The translations under genes and the position numbers were made by a program. Below are positions 8,068-17,281 of a stretch of DNA of 64,000 bases, in pieces (the first letter of the stretch is position 1; each line of letters starts with the position of its first letter). The stretch lies in assembly GCA_963815355.1 (NCBI GenBank), contig CAWFGJ010000002.1, positions 62,001 to 126,000 of the forward strand, read 5' to 3'. Source of the DNA: JAPUEK01 sp963815355 (GTDB lineage Bacteria; Pseudomonadota; Alphaproteobacteria; Rhodobacterales; Rhodobacteraceae). The notes under the pieces were generated by a model that was not told the DNA's origin, did no database searches, and was given only the letters and a program-made list of their open reading frames with translations.

Positions 8068-9252
8068 ATGCGCCGCCTGTCTGTCTTTGGGGCCACGGGG
8101 TCGGTGGGCGAAAGCACGTATGACCTGTTGGTCCGGGCTGGCGGGGCGGCGACCTATCAAACCGTTGCGCTGACAGGTGGGCGCAATGTGGCGCGGCTGG
8201 CCGAGATGGCCAGAACCTTGCGCGCCGAAATCGCGGTGACGGCGCATGAAGAGTGCCTGCCCGCGTTGCGCGACGCGCTTGCAGGCACGGGGATAGAGAC
8301 GGCCGCCGGTGCCCACGCCCTTGCCGAGGCCGCAGATCGCCCGGCCAATTGGGTGATGAGCGCGATTGTCGGCGCGGCGGGTCTGGTGCCCGGAATGCGG
8401 GCGCTGGCCCAAGGGGCGACGCTGGCGCTTGCCAACAAGGAAAGCCTTGTGACGGCGGGGCAGCTGTTAATGGCCACCGCTGCACGGCACGGGGCCACGA
8501 TCTTGCCCGTGGACAGCGAGCATTCCGCGATCTTTCAGGCGCTGCGTGGCGAGCAGCTTGCCTCGGTCGAGCGGATCATCCTGACCGCGTCGGGTGGGGC
8601 GTTGCGGGATTGGCCGCTGGAACGTCTGGCCCGTGCCACGGTGACAGACGCGCTTGCACATCCGAATTGGTCGATGGGCCAGCGCATTACCATCGACTCT
8701 GCTTCGATGTTCAACAAGGCGCTGGAAGTCATTGAGACAAGAGAGTTTTTCGCGGTAGAGCCGGATCAGGTCGAAGTGATCATCCATCCGGAATCCATCG
8801 TGCATTCGCTGGTGGGGTTTCGCGATGGTGCGATCATGGCGCATCTGGGCGCGCCGGATATGCGCCACCCCATCGGCTTTGCGTTGAACTGGCCAGAGCG
8901 GGCAGCGCTGCCGGTGGAGCGTCTGGATCTTGTCCAACTTGGCCGCCTGACCTTCCGCGCGCCTGACGAGGCCCGCTATCCTGCGTTGCGCCTGTGCCGC
9001 GAGGTGATGGCGACGCGAGGCCTGTCAGGGGCTGCTTTTAACGCCGCCAAGGAAATCGCGCTGGATGCGTTTATCGAGGGCGGCTTGGGATTCATGGATA
9101 TGGCTGCGGTCGTTGACGACACTTTGGCGCGGCTTTCGGCCGAGACCTCTCTTGGAAAATCGGCCGAGACCCTTGAGGATGTGTTGGAAATGGACCATCT
9201 GGCGAGAAGGCGGGCGCGTGAGGCGGCAGCAACGCGTATGGTAAAGCGGTAA
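8068..9252 (+). CDS. dxr: 1-deoxy-D-xylulose 5-phosphate reductoisomerase
   Basis: 394 residues. It is the committed step of the MEP isoprenoid pathway, converting DXP to MEP with NADPH. The NADPH loop FGATGSVGEST lies at residues 7-17. LANKESLVTAG, the substrate and metal segment LPVDSEHSAIFQAL, the TASGGALRDWPL loop and the HPNWSMGQRITIDSASMFNKALEVIE-type region are all intact. Clustering with uppS fits isoprenoid supply for undecaprenyl phosphate. Confidence 0.97.
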   Translation: MRRLSVFGATGSVGESTYDLLVRAGGAATYQTVALTGGRNVARLAEMARTLRAEIAVTAHEECLPALRDALAGTGIETAAGAHALAEAADRPANWVMSAIVGAAGLVPGMRALAQGATLALANKESLVTAGQLLMATAARHGATILPVDSEHSAIFQALRGEQLASVERIILTASGGALRDWPLERLARATVTDALAHPNWSMGQRITIDSASMFNKALEVIETREFFAVEPDQVEVIIHPESIVHSLVGFRDGAIMAHLGAPDMRHPIGFALNWPERAALPVERLDLVQLGRLTFRAPDEARYPALRLCREVMATRGLSGAAFNAAKEIALDAFIEGGLGFMDMAAVVDDTLARLSAETSLGKSAETLEDVLEMDHLARRRAREAAATRMVKR

Positions 9253-9267
9253 AAGAGGCAGGTAAGC

Positions 9268-10605
9268 GTGGATTTTGGCAGCATAGTTTCCGGGATAGGC
9301 GATACCGCTTGGACCGCCGCGTTCTTTCTTCTGTCCTTGGCGATCATCGTCGCGGTCCATGAGTTCGGCCATTACATCGTCGGGCGGTGGTCGGGTATTC
9401 ATGCCGAGGTGTTCTCGCTGGGCTTTGGTCCGGTGATCTGGAGCCGCCGGGACGCCCGCGGCACCCGCTGGCAGTTGGCCGCGGTGCCCTTGGGGGGCTA
9501 TGTGAAATTTCTGGGCGACGCCAATGCGGCCTCGGCCAAGGACGGCTCGGCCATTGCGGCGCTTTCGGCGGAAGAAAAGCGCCACACCATGCACGGTGCA
9601 CCACTTTGGGCGCGGTCTGCCACGGTTGCGGCGGGGCCGGTGTTCAACTTCATCCTGACGCTGGCCGTCTATGTGGGGATGATCGCGTGGATGGGGGTGG
9701 CGACCGACAGCCCGACGGTGGGCAAGCTGCGCCCGATGCCGTTCGACGGCCCAACCTTGGAGCAAGGGGACCGGATCGTTGCGGTGAACGGGGTGGCGAC
9801 GCCGGATCTTAAGACCTTTGCCGAGGTTGCAGGAGAGTTGGCCCCCGCTGCCAAGGTGATCTACCGGGTTGAGCGTGCTGGGGCGGAGCAAGATGTCGCA
9901 GGCCCGCACCCGTTCCCACCCTATGTCGTGCAGGTGCAGCCGAAGTCGGCGGCCATCAACGCCGGGATCGAGGCGGGCGACGTTATCCTTGCGGCCAATG
10001 GCAAAGCGGTGACGGCCTTTTCGGAAATGCCCCCGATTGTTGAGGCCTCTGGCGGTGCGCCCGTGGCGCTGACCGTCTGGCGGGCGGGCGAGGTGCGTGA
10101 GTTGACCCTGACGCCGAACCGCCGCGATTTGCCCTTGGCTGAAGGCGGGTTTGAGACGCGCTGGCTGATCGGCCTTTCGGGTGGTTTGCTGTTTGAGCCC
10201 GAACTACGCCGCGCCGGGGTGCTGGAAACCTTGCAGATCGCGGTGGATCAAGCGTGGTTTGTCGGCAAGGCGTCTTTGTCTGGGCTTTGGCATGTGGTGA
10301 CCGGGTCGATCAGCAGTTGCAACATCTCTGGCCCGATCGGCATGGCCGAAGTGATGGGGGATGCCGCACGCTCAGGGCCTGAGGTGTTTTTGTCGATGCT
10401 GGCGGCGCTGTCGCTGGGCATCGGTCTGCTCAATCTGTTCCCGATTCCGGTTCTGGATGGCGGGCATCTGGTGTTCTACGCCTATGAGGCTATCTTTCGC
10501 CGCCCCCCGCCGGATGGGGCGCTTAAGGTGCTGATGACGGTGGGCTTGTTCGTGGTCTTGTCGTTCATGTTCTTTGCGCTGACCAACGACATGTTTTGCA
10601 ACTGA
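9268..10605 (+). CDS. rseP: RIP metalloprotease RseP (site-2 protease)
   Basis: 445 residues from a GTG start preceded by GAGGCAGGTAAG. This inner-membrane zinc protease cleaves transmembrane segments, classically anti-sigma factor RseA after DegS. The zinc motif HEFGH lies at residues 31-35 in the first helix, the third ligand region NLFPIPVLDGGHL is near residue 390, and PDZ-like segments lie between (VQPKSAAINAGIEAGDVILAANG-type region). Its place upstream of bamA and skp is conserved in many Gram-negatives and fits envelope-stress monitoring of outer membrane assembly. The local substrate is not visible. Confidence 0.95.
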   Translation: MDFGSIVSGIGDTAWTAAFFLLSLAIIVAVHEFGHYIVGRWSGIHAEVFSLGFGPVIWSRRDARGTRWQLAAVPLGGYVKFLGDANAASAKDGSAIAALSAEEKRHTMHGAPLWARSATVAAGPVFNFILTLAVYVGMIAWMGVATDSPTVGKLRPMPFDGPTLEQGDRIVAVNGVATPDLKTFAEVAGELAPAAKVIYRVERAGAEQDVAGPHPFPPYVVQVQPKSAAINAGIEAGDVILAANGKAVTAFSEMPPIVEASGGAPVALTVWRAGEVRELTLTPNRRDLPLAEGGFETRWLIGLSGGLLFEPELRRAGVLETLQIAVDQAWFVGKASLSGLWHVVTGSISSCNISGPIGMAEVMGDAARSGPEVFLSMLAALSLGIGLLNLFPIPVLDGGHLVFYAYEAIFRRPPPDGALKVLMTVGLFVVLSFMFFALTNDMFCN

Positions 10606-10735
10606 CGCTGCCGCGGCCCTGACCCGGCCTTGACGGGACAAGGGCCGTCCAAGGCCCCCACGGGCTTGGCCATAGTGCTGCCACATATTCATGGCATGCT
10701 ATGGGCTGGATAGATGCCTCCAAAAGGGGATTGCG

Positions 10736-10873
10736 ATGCAAACAGTCATGCGCGGATACAAGGGCTTGTCGCTTTTGGTTTGGTTGAACTGGGACCGGGT
10801 TTTCATGCTGGGGACGGTTGTGGTTGGATTGCTGGCTGGCGCGTTCCTTGGCACGGCAATTCTGGGCAACTAA
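10736..10873 (+). CDS. Small single-pass membrane protein (45 aa)
   Basis: An ORF of 45 residues from the ATG at 10736, preceded by AAAAGGGGATTGCG, a good ribosome binding site. MQTVMRGYKGLSLLVWLNWD is followed by a hydrophobic helix (residues about 23-43) rich in small residues: LGTVVVGLLAGAFLGTAIL. The Gly/Ala-rich helix and amphipathic N-terminus suggest a membrane-anchored small protein. It lies between rseP and bamA on the same strand, so it may belong to that envelope operon. I do not recognise a family; function unknown. Confidence 0.6.
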   Translation: MQTVMRGYKGLSLLVWLNWDRVFMLGTVVVGLLAGAFLGTAILGN

Positions 10874-11033
10874 GGCGCGAAATCACGTCGTTCTGGCCTG
10901 CTGGGCGGAACTATCCACAGATCTTCGCCACAGATCGACAATTCCCGCGCGATTGTCACGGTCAGCCTTTTGACAAGCCCTATAGTTCCCGCTAGTCAGG
11001 GACACAGGATTTTGTGATCGCCGGGGGCATGTT

Positions 11034-13373
11034 ATGCAGGATTGTGCAAAAGCGCAGAAGACGCGCAAGGGGTTGGCCCGGGCCTTGCTTCGCCCGGCCA
11101 CTGTCGCAATTCTCCTAGCAGGAACGGCGGTTTCCGGGCAGTTCTTCATGCCAGCCTTCGCGCAGGGATACAGTTTTTCCAATGTTGTGATCGAGGGAAA
11201 TGAGCGGGTCGATGGTGCCACGATCCTGACCTATGCGGGAATCGGTCGCGGTCAGTCGGTGTCGGCGGGCGAGTTGAATGACGCCTACCAGCGTATCGTG
11301 AATTCGGGTCTTTTCGAAACGGTGGAGATGGTGCCCCAAGGTGGCACGCTCAAAATCGTGGTCAAAGAATTCCCGATGGTCAGCGTCGTTGATTTCCAAG
11401 GCAACAAGCGCATCAAGGATGAGGCGCTGAGCCAGATCATCAAATCCAAATCCCGCTACGTCTATTCCCCCGCGCAGGCCGAGGCCGATGCGGCCGCGAT
11501 TGCCGAAGTCTACGCCTCGCAAGGTCGCCTTGCCGCAAGTGTTGAGCCGCGCATCATCCGTCGGTCAGAAAATCGCGTCGATCTGGTGTTTGAGATCCGC
11601 GAAGGCAAAACGGTTGAGGTAGAGCGGCTTTCGTTTGTCGGGAACCGTGCATTTTCGGACCGCCGTCTGCGGCAGGTTCTGGGGACGAAACAGGCAGGCT
11701 TCCTGCGCCAGATCATCAAGGGCGACACTTTTGTTGCCGAACGGCTGGAGCTGGACAAGCAAATGCTGCGCGATTTCTACCTGTCGCGGGGCTATGTCGA
11801 TATTCAGGTGCTGGACGCCGTGGGTGAGCTGGCCCGCGAGCGTGACGCGACATTTGTGACCTTTACGGTCCGCGAAGGGCGCAGCTTCAAGTTCGGCAAG
11901 ATCTCGACCGTTTCGGAGATCGAAGGTCTGGACGCCAGCGAATTCGCAGCACTTCAGCGGGTGCGGTCCGGCGTGACCTATAACCCGGCGGTGATTGAGA
12001 ACACGATTGCCCGCATGGAAGGGTTGGCCATCAAGAAGGGCCTGAACTTTGTGCGCGTGGAGCCTCGGGTAACCCGCAATGACCGCGATGGCACGCTTGA
12101 TATTGCCTTTGTGCTTTCGCGCGGTGACCGTGTGTTCGTTGAACGCATTGATATCGAAGGCAACACCACGACCTTGGATCAGGTGATCCGTCGCCAGTTC
12201 AAGACGGTCGAAGGGGACCCCTTCAACGCGCGGGAAATTCGCCAGTCTGCCGAACGTATCCGGGCGCTTGGTTTCTTCAAGAACGCCGATGTGAACGCCA
12301 AGCCCGGCTCATCGGCGGATCAGATCGTGGTCAACGTCGACGTTGAAGAGCAGCCGACCGGCTCGCTGTCGTTCGGGGCAACCTACGGGGTGAACTCTGG
12401 GCCCGGCATCAACATCGGTTTTTCGGAGACCAACTTCTTGGGCCGTGGTCAGGCGCTGACGCTGAACATCACGACCGGTTCGGACACCGTTGACAGCAGC
12501 ATCAGCTTTATTGAGCCCGCCTTCCTTGGCCGCGATGTAAAGCTGAAGTTCTCGGCCTTCTACCGCACCACCGAGCAGGCCGATGCCAACTATGATACGG
12601 ACGCGATTGCGATTTCTCCTGCGTTGGAGTTTCCGATCGGCGAGAACACCCGGCTTGAGCTGCGCTACCGTGCATTCCAGGATCGGGTGAAAAACGTCGA
12701 TGTCGCCGCGTCGCCCATTCTTGGCCGCGAAGAAGATTTCGGCGGCCCGATTGGCAGTTCAATCGGTTACACCGTTTCGTATGACACCCGGACCAACGGG
12801 TTGAACCCGCTGGGTGGCGTATTGCTGCGCTTTAGCCAGGATTACGCCGGTGTCGGTGGCGAAGTGAAATACGTCTCCTCTACCGCGCTGGCTGTGGCCG
12901 AAAGAAAAGTATTCAACGAAAACCTGACCTTGCGGGCGATCTTTGAAGGTGGCGCGATCCTGGCTCAGGGCGGCTACAACACCCGCGTGACCGACCGCTA
13001 CTTTGGCAACACCAAAATCCGCGGCTTTGAACGCAATGGTATTGGTCCGCGCGACACGGGCACCGATGATGCGCTTGGCGGCAACTTCTTTGCTGTGGCG
13101 CGGTTTGAGGCCGATTTCCCGTTGGGCCTGCCCGAAGAATACGGGATCAACGGCGGTCTGTTCTTTGATGTCGGTTCTGTGTGGGGTCTGAATGACGCTG
13201 CGGGCAGCGCGGGCACGGTCGATGACGGGATGCATCTGCGTTCGGCCATTGGTGTGTCGCTGTTCTGGGAAACGCCGATTGGCCCGCTGCGGTTCAACTT
13301 CTCGAACGCGATTGAGAAGGAAGCCTATGATAAAGAACAGGCGTTCGACCTGACCATCTCGACGAAGTTCTGA
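11034..13373 (+). CDS. bamA: Outer membrane protein assembly factor BamA
   Basis: 779 residues. BamA is the Omp85 core of the complex that folds and inserts outer membrane beta-barrels. A signal peptide ends near residue 44 (FMPAFAQ). POTRA domains follow to about residue 430 (starting YSFSNVVIEGNERVD), then the barrel, with the LRYR and GFERNGIGPRD loop (the conserved (V/I)RGF region) and a C-terminal beta-signal ending TISTKF with terminal Phe. It is directly followed by skp with a one-base overlap, as in many proteobacteria. Confidence 0.96.
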   Translation: MQDCAKAQKTRKGLARALLRPATVAILLAGTAVSGQFFMPAFAQGYSFSNVVIEGNERVDGATILTYAGIGRGQSVSAGELNDAYQRIVNSGLFETVEMVPQGGTLKIVVKEFPMVSVVDFQGNKRIKDEALSQIIKSKSRYVYSPAQAEADAAAIAEVYASQGRLAASVEPRIIRRSENRVDLVFEIREGKTVEVERLSFVGNRAFSDRRLRQVLGTKQAGFLRQIIKGDTFVAERLELDKQMLRDFYLSRGYVDIQVLDAVGELARERDATFVTFTVREGRSFKFGKISTVSEIEGLDASEFAALQRVRSGVTYNPAVIENTIARMEGLAIKKGLNFVRVEPRVTRNDRDGTLDIAFVLSRGDRVFVERIDIEGNTTTLDQVIRRQFKTVEGDPFNAREIRQSAERIRALGFFKNADVNAKPGSSADQIVVNVDVEEQPTGSLSFGATYGVNSGPGINIGFSETNFLGRGQALTLNITTGSDTVDSSISFIEPAFLGRDVKLKFSAFYRTTEQADANYDTDAIAISPALEFPIGENTRLELRYRAFQDRVKNVDVAASPILGREEDFGGPIGSSIGYTVSYDTRTNGLNPLGGVLLRFSQDYAGVGGEVKYVSSTALAVAERKVFNENLTLRAIFEGGAILAQGGYNTRVTDRYFGNTKIRGFERNGIGPRDTGTDDALGGNFFAVARFEADFPLGLPEEYGINGGLFFDVGSVWGLNDAAGSAGTVDDGMHLRSAIGVSLFWETPIGPLRFNFSNAIEKEAYDKEQAFDLTISTKF

Positions 13374-13999
13374 TGCGGGTCGGGGGCTTTGCCTTTCTGC
13401 TATGGGGGCTTGCCCTTCTGGCGGGTCCGGTTCAGGCCCAAAGCACAGTGGCAGCGCCCGTCTCGGCGCTGCTGACGCTGGATGACCAGCGGCTTTTTTC
13501 GGAATCTCGGTTTGGCAAGGCGCTTCTTGTGCAGCAAGATGCTGAAAAGCAGGCGCTGGCGATGGAAAACCGCCAGATAGAGGCGGCGCTGGAGACCGAA
13601 GAGCGGGAGCTGACAACCCGCCGGGCGAGCTTGACCAAAGAAGAGTTCGCCCCGCTGTCCGAAGCGTTCAACGTCAAGGTCGAGGGCATCCGCAAAGCCC
13701 AAGAGACGAAATCGCGCGAATTGACCCGCCGCTTTGAAGAAGAACGCCGCCATTTCTTTGAGGTCGCAAGCCCGGTGCTTGGACAGATCCTTGTGGAACG
13801 CGGTGCCTTGGCAATCATCGACAAGCGGGTGGTTTTTCTGGGTTTTGAAAACCTCGACATCACTGATTCCGCGATTGCCCGGTTGGATTCGGTGTTGGGC
13901 GATGGCACCTCGGCGCCAAATCCCGATCCTGCACCCGCCCCCCTTACCCCCGCCGCGCCCGCTGCCCCGGCCGATCCGGGCCAACCCGCCAACCCCTGA
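13373..13999 (+). CDS. skp: OmpH/Skp family periplasmic chaperone
   Basis: 208 residues. It starts on the last base of the bamA stop codon (TGATG), so translation is probably coupled. A signal peptide (about residues 1-23, ending VQAQ) precedes an alpha-helical coiled-coil region rich in Glu, Arg and Lys (residues 45-130), typical of Skp, which holds unfolded outer membrane proteins in the periplasm. The C-terminus after residue 175 is a Pro/Ala-rich tail (PAPLTPAAPAAPADPG), longer than in E. coli Skp and probably disordered. The call rests on helical composition and position beside bamA. Confidence 0.85.
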   Translation: MRVGGFAFLLWGLALLAGPVQAQSTVAAPVSALLTLDDQRLFSESRFGKALLVQQDAEKQALAMENRQIEAALETEERELTTRRASLTKEEFAPLSEAFNVKVEGIRKAQETKSRELTRRFEEERRHFFEVASPVLGQILVERGALAIIDKRVVFLGFENLDITDSAIARLDSVLGDGTSAPNPDPAPAPLTPAAPAAPADPGQPANP

Positions 14000-14059
14000 C
14001 GCTTGTTTCGCCGCGCGCAGCTTGTTAGTCAGGATCATCCCCGCAAAGAGGGAACATCC

Positions 14060-14533
14060 ATGGGAGACACCATGTCCGAAACTGCCCCGCTTTCCGCCGA
14101 CCTCTCGCTTATTCAGCGCATTATCCCGCACCGCTACCCGTTTCTGCTGGTAGACAAGGTGCGCGATATCCACGTGGGTAAGTCCTGCGTTGGCATCAAG
14201 AATGTCACCTTTAATGAACCGCAGTTTCAGGGCCATTTCCCCGGCATGCCAGTTTTCCCCGGTGTGATGATCATCGAGGCGATGGCGCAGACCTCGGGTA
14301 TTCTGGTTGGGCTGTCGATGGATCTGGTCGACAAGAACGCCAACGTGTTCTTCATGGGCGTTGACGGCGTGAAGTTTCGCCGCAAGGTCGTGCCGGGTGA
14401 CGTGATGGAACTGCATGTCACGGCACTGCGCGGGGGCGGGCGCGTCTGGAAATTCGCCGGTCGTGCGATGGTGGGCGACGAGTTGGCCTGCGAGGCCGAG
14501 TTCATGGCTATGTTCGACGTCCCGAAAGCCTGA
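14060..14533 (+). CDS. fabZ: 3-hydroxyacyl-[ACP] dehydratase FabZ
   Basis: 157 residues from the ATG at 14060, which has AGAGGGA 8 bp upstream; a longer frame opens at 14003 without such a site. FabZ dehydrates beta-hydroxyacyl-ACP in fatty acid synthesis as a hot-dog-fold hexamer. IIPHRYPFLLVDKV, the catalytic His in FQGHFPGMPVFPGVMIIEAMAQ, the Glu in that segment and GVDGVKFRRKVVPGD are all present. It sits between skp and lpxA, as usual except that lpxD, which often separates them, is absent. Confidence 0.96.
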   Translation: MGDTMSETAPLSADLSLIQRIIPHRYPFLLVDKVRDIHVGKSCVGIKNVTFNEPQFQGHFPGMPVFPGVMIIEAMAQTSGILVGLSMDLVDKNANVFFMGVDGVKFRRKVVPGDVMELHVTALRGGGRVWKFAGRAMVGDELACEAEFMAMFDVPKA

Positions 14534-14536
14534 GCG

Positions 14537-15334
14537 ATGACCCACTCCCTTCAGACCCAGATCCATCCCTCTGCCGTCATCGAACCGGGTGCGGTGATCG
14601 GCGAGGGCTGCATCGTTGGCCCTTTTTCCTATATCGGTGCTGAGGTTACCCTTGGCGCGCGGGTGGAGGTGAAATCGCACGCGGTCATCACCGGCTGGAC
14701 TGAGGTTGGGGATGAGACGATCATTTTCCCTTTCGCCTGCGTTGGTGAGATTCCGCAAGATCTTAAATTCCGCGGCGAGCGCACGCGCCTGCAGATCGGC
14801 GCGCGTTGCCGTATCCGCGAGGGGGCCACGTTGAACACCGGCACCGAAGGCGGTGGCGGCGTGACGAAAGTGGGCGATGACTGTCTGCTGATGACCGGGG
14901 CGCATGTGGGGCACGACGCTGTTCTGGGCGACCGGGTGATCCTTGCCAACCAGGTGGCCATCGCGGGCCACTGCCAGATTGGCGATGATGTGATCATCGG
15001 GGGGCTTTCGGGCATCCACCAGTTTGTGCGGATTGGCCGCGGTGCGATCATTGGGGCGGTCACGATGGTGACCAATGATGTGCTGCCCTATGGGTTGGTT
15101 CAGGGCCCGCGGGGCGTGCTGGACGGGCTGAATCTGGTCGGGCTGAAGCGCCGGGGGGTGGACCGTTCGGACATCACCGCGATGCGGGCCGCCTTTCAGA
15201 TGCTGGCGCAGGGCGAGGGCAGTTTTCTGGACCGCGCCCGCAAGCTCGCCGAGGAAACCGAAAGCGCTTATGTGCGCGAGATGACCGACTTTGTGCTGTC
15301 GGCCTCTGACCGTTCGTTTCTGACGCCGAAATGA
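14537..15334 (+). CDS. lpxA: UDP-N-acetylglucosamine acyltransferase LpxA
   Basis: 265 residues. It catalyses the first step of lipid A synthesis, O-acylating UDP-GlcNAc from hydroxyacyl-ACP. A left-handed beta-helix of hexapeptide repeats fills residues 8-190 (for example IHPSAVIEPGAVIGEGCIVG), followed by the helical C-terminal domain. The catalytic His region MTGAHVGHDAVLGD and the IAGHCQIGD coil are conserved. It is followed by lpxI with an ATGA overlap. Confidence 0.96.
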   Translation: MTHSLQTQIHPSAVIEPGAVIGEGCIVGPFSYIGAEVTLGARVEVKSHAVITGWTEVGDETIIFPFACVGEIPQDLKFRGERTRLQIGARCRIREGATLNTGTEGGGGVTKVGDDCLLMTGAHVGHDAVLGDRVILANQVAIAGHCQIGDDVIIGGLSGIHQFVRIGRGAIIGAVTMVTNDVLPYGLVQGPRGVLDGLNLVGLKRRGVDRSDITAMRAAFQMLAQGEGSFLDRARKLAEETESAYVREMTDFVLSASDRSFLTPK

Positions 15335-16140
15335 GCGCGGAGGGGGGCAAACTTGCGCTGATCGCGGGGGCTGGCGCCTTGCCTGCAGCTCTCGTCGCGG
15401 CTTTGCCCGATCCGCCGCTGGTCTGTGCGCTTGAAGGGTTTGAGCCTGTGGCCCTGACACCAGATTGCCATTTTCGCACGGAGCGGCTGGCGGTGTTCTT
15501 GCGATATTTGCAGGATCAGGGCGTTACCCGCGTAAGTTTTGCCGGGGCAGTTCAGCGCCCGCGGCTTGATCCGTCGCTTTTCGATCCCGAAACCGCGCTG
15601 ATGGTGCCGCGCCTCTTGGCTGCGATGGCGCAAGGCGATGATGCGACCTTGCGCGAGGTTCTGGCGATCTTTTCCGAGGCGGGTTTCGCGGTTTTGGGGG
15701 TTGAGGATATCGCGCCGGGTCTGGTGCCCGGTCCGGGGATATTGACTGGCACCGTGGCTGCGCAGGATGAGGCGGACGCCACGCGCGCGGCGGCCATCGT
15801 CGAGGCACTGGGCGCTGTGGATGTGGGGCAGGGCTGCGTCGTTGCCCAAGGGCTTTGCCTTGGGGTGGAGGCACTGCCCGGCACCGATGCGCTTTTGGCC
15901 GAAGTGGGGCGGATTGCGCCCTCGCTCCGGCCCGTTGCGCGGGGCCTTTATTACAAGGCCGCCAAGCCCGGTCAGGACCGTCGTATTGATCTGCCGACGC
16001 TTGGGCCGCAGACCGTGCGGGCGGCGGCGGCGGCGGGGTTGGGCGGCGTGGTCTGGCAGGCGGGCGGCGTCATCTGTCTGGACCTTGCGGCGATGCGTGC
16101 CGAGGCCCAAGCGCTTGGCCTGTTCCTGTGGGCGCGCTAA
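15331..16140 (+). CDS. lpxI: UDP-2,3-diacylglucosamine diphosphatase LpxI
   Basis: 269 residues, the DUF1009/LpxI family that replaces LpxH in many alphaproteobacteria. It hydrolyses UDP-2,3-diacylglucosamine to lipid X. Family landmarks include LALIAGAGALPAALVAAL at the N-terminus, the VEDIAPGLVPGPGILT segment and the C-terminal ALPGTDALL / YYKAAKPGQDRRIDLPTLG region. It starts inside the lpxA stop codon and overlaps the lpxB start by 13 bp, so lpxA, lpxI and lpxB form a coupled unit. Confidence 0.94.
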   Translation: MSAEGGKLALIAGAGALPAALVAALPDPPLVCALEGFEPVALTPDCHFRTERLAVFLRYLQDQGVTRVSFAGAVQRPRLDPSLFDPETALMVPRLLAAMAQGDDATLREVLAIFSEAGFAVLGVEDIAPGLVPGPGILTGTVAAQDEADATRAAAIVEALGAVDVGQGCVVAQGLCLGVEALPGTDALLAEVGRIAPSLRPVARGLYYKAAKPGQDRRIDLPTLGPQTVRAAAAAGLGGVVWQAGGVICLDLAAMRAEAQALGLFLWAR

Positions 16141-17264
16141 GTTTTTACCTGATCGCCGGTGAGCCATCGGGCGACCGGCTGGGGGCGGCGTTGATGGCCG
16201 GGCTGCGGGCGTTGGTGCCAGAGGTGCGGTTTCACGGCATCGGGGGGCCTTTGATGCAGGCGGAAGGCTTGCAAAGCCTTTTCCCGATGGAGGAACTCTC
16301 CATCATGGGCATCGCGGAGGTGTTGCCGAAGTATTTCCCGTTAAAGCGTCGCATTCGTGAGGCAGCGGCGGCGGTGCTGGAGGTCGCACCTGACGCGCTG
16401 ATCACCATCGACAGCCCGGATTTCTGCCTGCGGGTGGCCGCACTGGTCAAGGCGGGGCGGCCGGATTTGCGGACCATTCACTATGTTGCACCGTCTGTCT
16501 GGGCGTGGCGTCCGGGGCGGGCGGCCAAGATGGCGCGGGTGATTGATCATGTCATGGCCTTGCTGCCGTTTGAGCCGCCTTACATGACCGCCGTGGGCAT
16601 GAGCTGCGATTTTGTTGGCCATCCGGTCGTGGCGGAGGCTTTGGCCACGGCGGAGGAGGTCGGGCAGATGGACGGGGGGCCGCTGATCCTCGCGCTTCCC
16701 GGCTCGCGTCAGGGCGAGGTGGCCCGGTTGGTCCCGGTGATTGGGGCTGTGTTGGCACGGATCAAGGACCGCTATCCGAAGGCGCGCGTGGCGCTGCCCA
16801 CGGTGCGGGGCGTGGCACAACTGGTGCGGGATTTGACCGCAGACTGGCCGATCCGCCCGGAGATTATCGAGGACGCGGGGCGCAAACGGGCAGCATTTGC
16901 GGCGGCGGATGTGGCCATTGCGGCTTCGGGGACGGTGTCGCTGGAACTGGCGGCGAATGGCTGCCCGATGGTCATTGCCTATGACATGCATCCGCTGACG
17001 CTTTGGCTGATGCAGCGGGCGGCGCTGATTGACACGGTGACGCTGGTGAACCTTGTTTCAGAGACCCGCACTGTTCCGGAATTCATCGGCAAGCGGTGCC
17101 GCGCTGATCTGATCGCCCCCGCCGTGCTTGAACTGCTGGCGGACCCGCATCGGCAGGATCAGGCGATGCGGGTGACGATGGAGCGGCTGGGCTTTGGCGG
17201 CGAGGCCCCCGGTCTGCGCGCGGCCCGTTCGGTGCTTGGCGTCGTGGGGCAGGGGCGCGGGTAG
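16128..17264 (+). CDS. lpxB: Lipid-A-disaccharide synthase LpxB
   Basis: 378 residues from a GTG at 16128, inside the end of lpxI. It is a GT19 glycosyltransferase that joins UDP-diacylglucosamine and lipid X into the lipid A disaccharide at the inner membrane. FYLIAGEPSGDRLGAALM at the N-terminus, YVAPSVWAWRPGR near residue 120, ALPGSRQGEV near 190 and the donor-binding IAASGTVSLELAANGCPMV near 265 match LpxB. The GTG has no strong ribosome binding site, as expected for coupled translation. lpxK and kdtA are not nearby. Confidence 0.95.
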   Translation: MGALSFYLIAGEPSGDRLGAALMAGLRALVPEVRFHGIGGPLMQAEGLQSLFPMEELSIMGIAEVLPKYFPLKRRIREAAAAVLEVAPDALITIDSPDFCLRVAALVKAGRPDLRTIHYVAPSVWAWRPGRAAKMARVIDHVMALLPFEPPYMTAVGMSCDFVGHPVVAEALATAEEVGQMDGGPLILALPGSRQGEVARLVPVIGAVLARIKDRYPKARVALPTVRGVAQLVRDLTADWPIRPEIIEDAGRKRAAFAAADVAIAASGTVSLELAANGCPMVIAYDMHPLTLWLMQRAALIDTVTLVNLVSETRTVPEFIGKRCRADLIAPAVLELLADPHRQDQAMRVTMERLGFGGEAPGLRAARSVLGVVGQGRG

Positions 17265-17281
17265 CGGCCCTGCGGTGCGCT

